A stretch of DNA of 32,055 bases from assembly GCA_001970855.1 (NCBI GenBank), contig LSSN01001141.1, positions 1-32,055 of the forward strand, written 5' to 3'. The notes beneath the pieces were generated by a model. It was not told the DNA's origin. It searched no databases and worked only from the letters and a program-made list of their open reading frames with translations. The DNA comes from Smittium culicis. Taxonomy: Eukaryota; Kickxellomycota; Harpellomycetes; Harpellales; Legeriomycetaceae. The position numbers and the translations under genes were made by a program. Below are positions 31,130 to 32,055 of this stretch, one piece after another; position 1 is the stretch's first letter, and each line of letters opens with the position of its first letter.

Positions 31130-32055
31130 AGGAGGAAAAAATAATCTGCTAAGAGCTGCGTGGAAAATACTCCCAGCAGATATCTGAATATTCAGAGTTT
31201 TTACCTAGGAATGAAAAAACTCATATATAGCTCTGTCATATATATCAAAGCAATTGATACTGGGAAGGAAAGTGCAAGAGGGTGTACTTCAGAAGGTGAT
31301 AGATGCAGATCTCATCAAATTATTATAAAAAGGGTCCATAGATTAGGCTTCTGGGAAGGAGCCAGGATTCTCATCAAATCAGTATATTGTTCCGATAAAT
31401 TACAACAGGTTGAGGCCATTGCTGAATCTCAGTCTACTAAAAAACTAGATCCCACAGATACCATTAAAAATATAAACACTATTTATATCATGCAAAATAA
31501 TCCACAAAAAGGGTTGGTTAACAATTATAGACCTTCAGGATGCATTTCTACATATATTGATAAAAATAGAATCAAGTATATATCTGGATTTCTAATGGAA
31601 AAGAAAAAAGTACTTCAATTTAACCTCTCACTAAGCCCATAAGTGTTTAAAAAAACAAGACAGATATTGCTATTGGGAAGTAGAAGATAAATTCAATTTT
31701 TAGAATATATACAAGATTTTTCAATATCTGAGACAAGTAAGGAAGAATGCATAAAATCCTCCTAAAAAAATCTGAACAAAAAGGAAAAACTAGGATTTCC
31801 GGTTAACATCAAAATATTGTCACTGATACCAACACAGGAAATAGTTTGCTTAATTTTCAATATTAAAACTGTATAGATGACATTTTAAATAGCGAAATAC
31901 AAAACAAGAGATTTGAAACTAAAAGAAAGAAATCAGGTGAAAATCGGCCAGAAATCACTATGAAACCTATGCTCATTAATAAGAAGGACTCATTAAATGT
32001 CAGTAGCATTATAACTGGGGCGGCTCATGACAACAAGAATACAGGAGCTAAGTTT
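31130..32055 (+). pseudogene. Reverse transcriptase remnant of the DIRS-like element
   Basis: RT landmarks appear in different frames in the correct order. LRPLLNLSLL comes near 31410, then WLTIIDLQDAFLHI at 31515-31556 (motif A with its catalytic Asp). Next are GFLMEKKKVLQFNLSLSP (to 31641), SETSKEECIKSS (about 31720-31760), GFPVNI...LIPTQEIV (31793-31850) and GRLMTTRIQEL close to the end. A YxDD-type box is not readable: the region near 31690-31720 shows IQDFSI where LDD would be expected. The longest open stretch, 31160-31642, mixes frames and is not itself a gene. Confidence 0.72.

Larger units (their letters stand above)
30250..32055 (+). mobile_element. Decayed DIRS-like retrotransposon (gag-like and RT), runs off the window end
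   Basis: Base composition becomes visibly less A/T-rich at about 30200. Translated pieces in changing frames then read in the order of a retroelement polyprotein: gag-like, then reverse transcriptase, then the conserved post-RT segment. The RT type, with DLQDAFLHI and a FNLSLSP box followed by an LGFPVN-TPTQEI-like segment, is the form typical of DIRS-group (tyrosine recombinase) elements. The recombinase itself would lie beyond the window. Many stops and shifts make it inactive. A Ty3-like element is the alternative. Confidence 0.72.

Noticed and set aside
31160..31642. 160-codon open stretch as an intact gene
   Set aside because: Only its end matches RT sequence; motif A of the RT lies in a different frame over the same bases, so it is a mixed-frame relic.

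Overview
The window looks like a piece of a very AT-rich fungal genome, most likely from an early-diverging lineage. The support is a mixture of fungal-type nuclear genes: a STE50-like SAM/RA adaptor, a tail-anchored CBS/PB1 protein of the Mug70 type, mitochondrial ribosomal protein mL54 and an insect-gut-fungus-like secreted S1 protease. Introns are short, with GT...AG borders and one perfect TACTAAC branch site. LINE, Tc1/mariner and DIRS-like transposon relics sit in AT-rich spacers. The species cannot be named from sequence alone.

Layout. 1-2950: a decayed plus-strand non-LTR retrotransposon (LINE copy A). 4082-5158: an intact, intronless short-chain dehydrogenase/reductase. 6585-6666 (minus): tRNA-Leu(CAG). 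About 6950-8204 (minus): a 5'-truncated, younger LINE of the same family (copy B), so the SDR gene and the tRNA are bracketed by two inverted LINE copies. 9918-10859: a secreted chymotrypsin-fold serine protease. 11519-12226: an unrecognised, one-frame relic gene. 12499-13791: STE50-like gene in six exons. 14747-14163 (minus): mL54 gene in two exons, convergent with STE50. 16309-18949: four-CBS plus PB1 tail-anchored protein in two exons. 21059-23493: a decayed Tc1/mariner element with about 110-bp terminal inverted repeats and an apparent TA target duplication. 23494-30200: gene-free AT-rich sequence with a 51-bp minisatellite. 30250-32055 (runs off the end): a decayed DIRS-like retroelement with gag-like and reverse transcriptase remnants.

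The genes do not form one pathway. STE50 (MAPKKK adaptor), CBS/PB1 protein (probable nucleotide-sensing membrane protein), mL54 (mitochondrial translation) and the SDR are housekeeping or signalling genes. The protease is the likeliest niche or host-interaction gene. Nothing here amounts to a clearly new system. The most useful results are the spliced gene models, the delimitation of the Tc1 element by its TIRs, the DIRS-like relic, the unrecognised relic gene and a strong stem-loop at 15563-15615.
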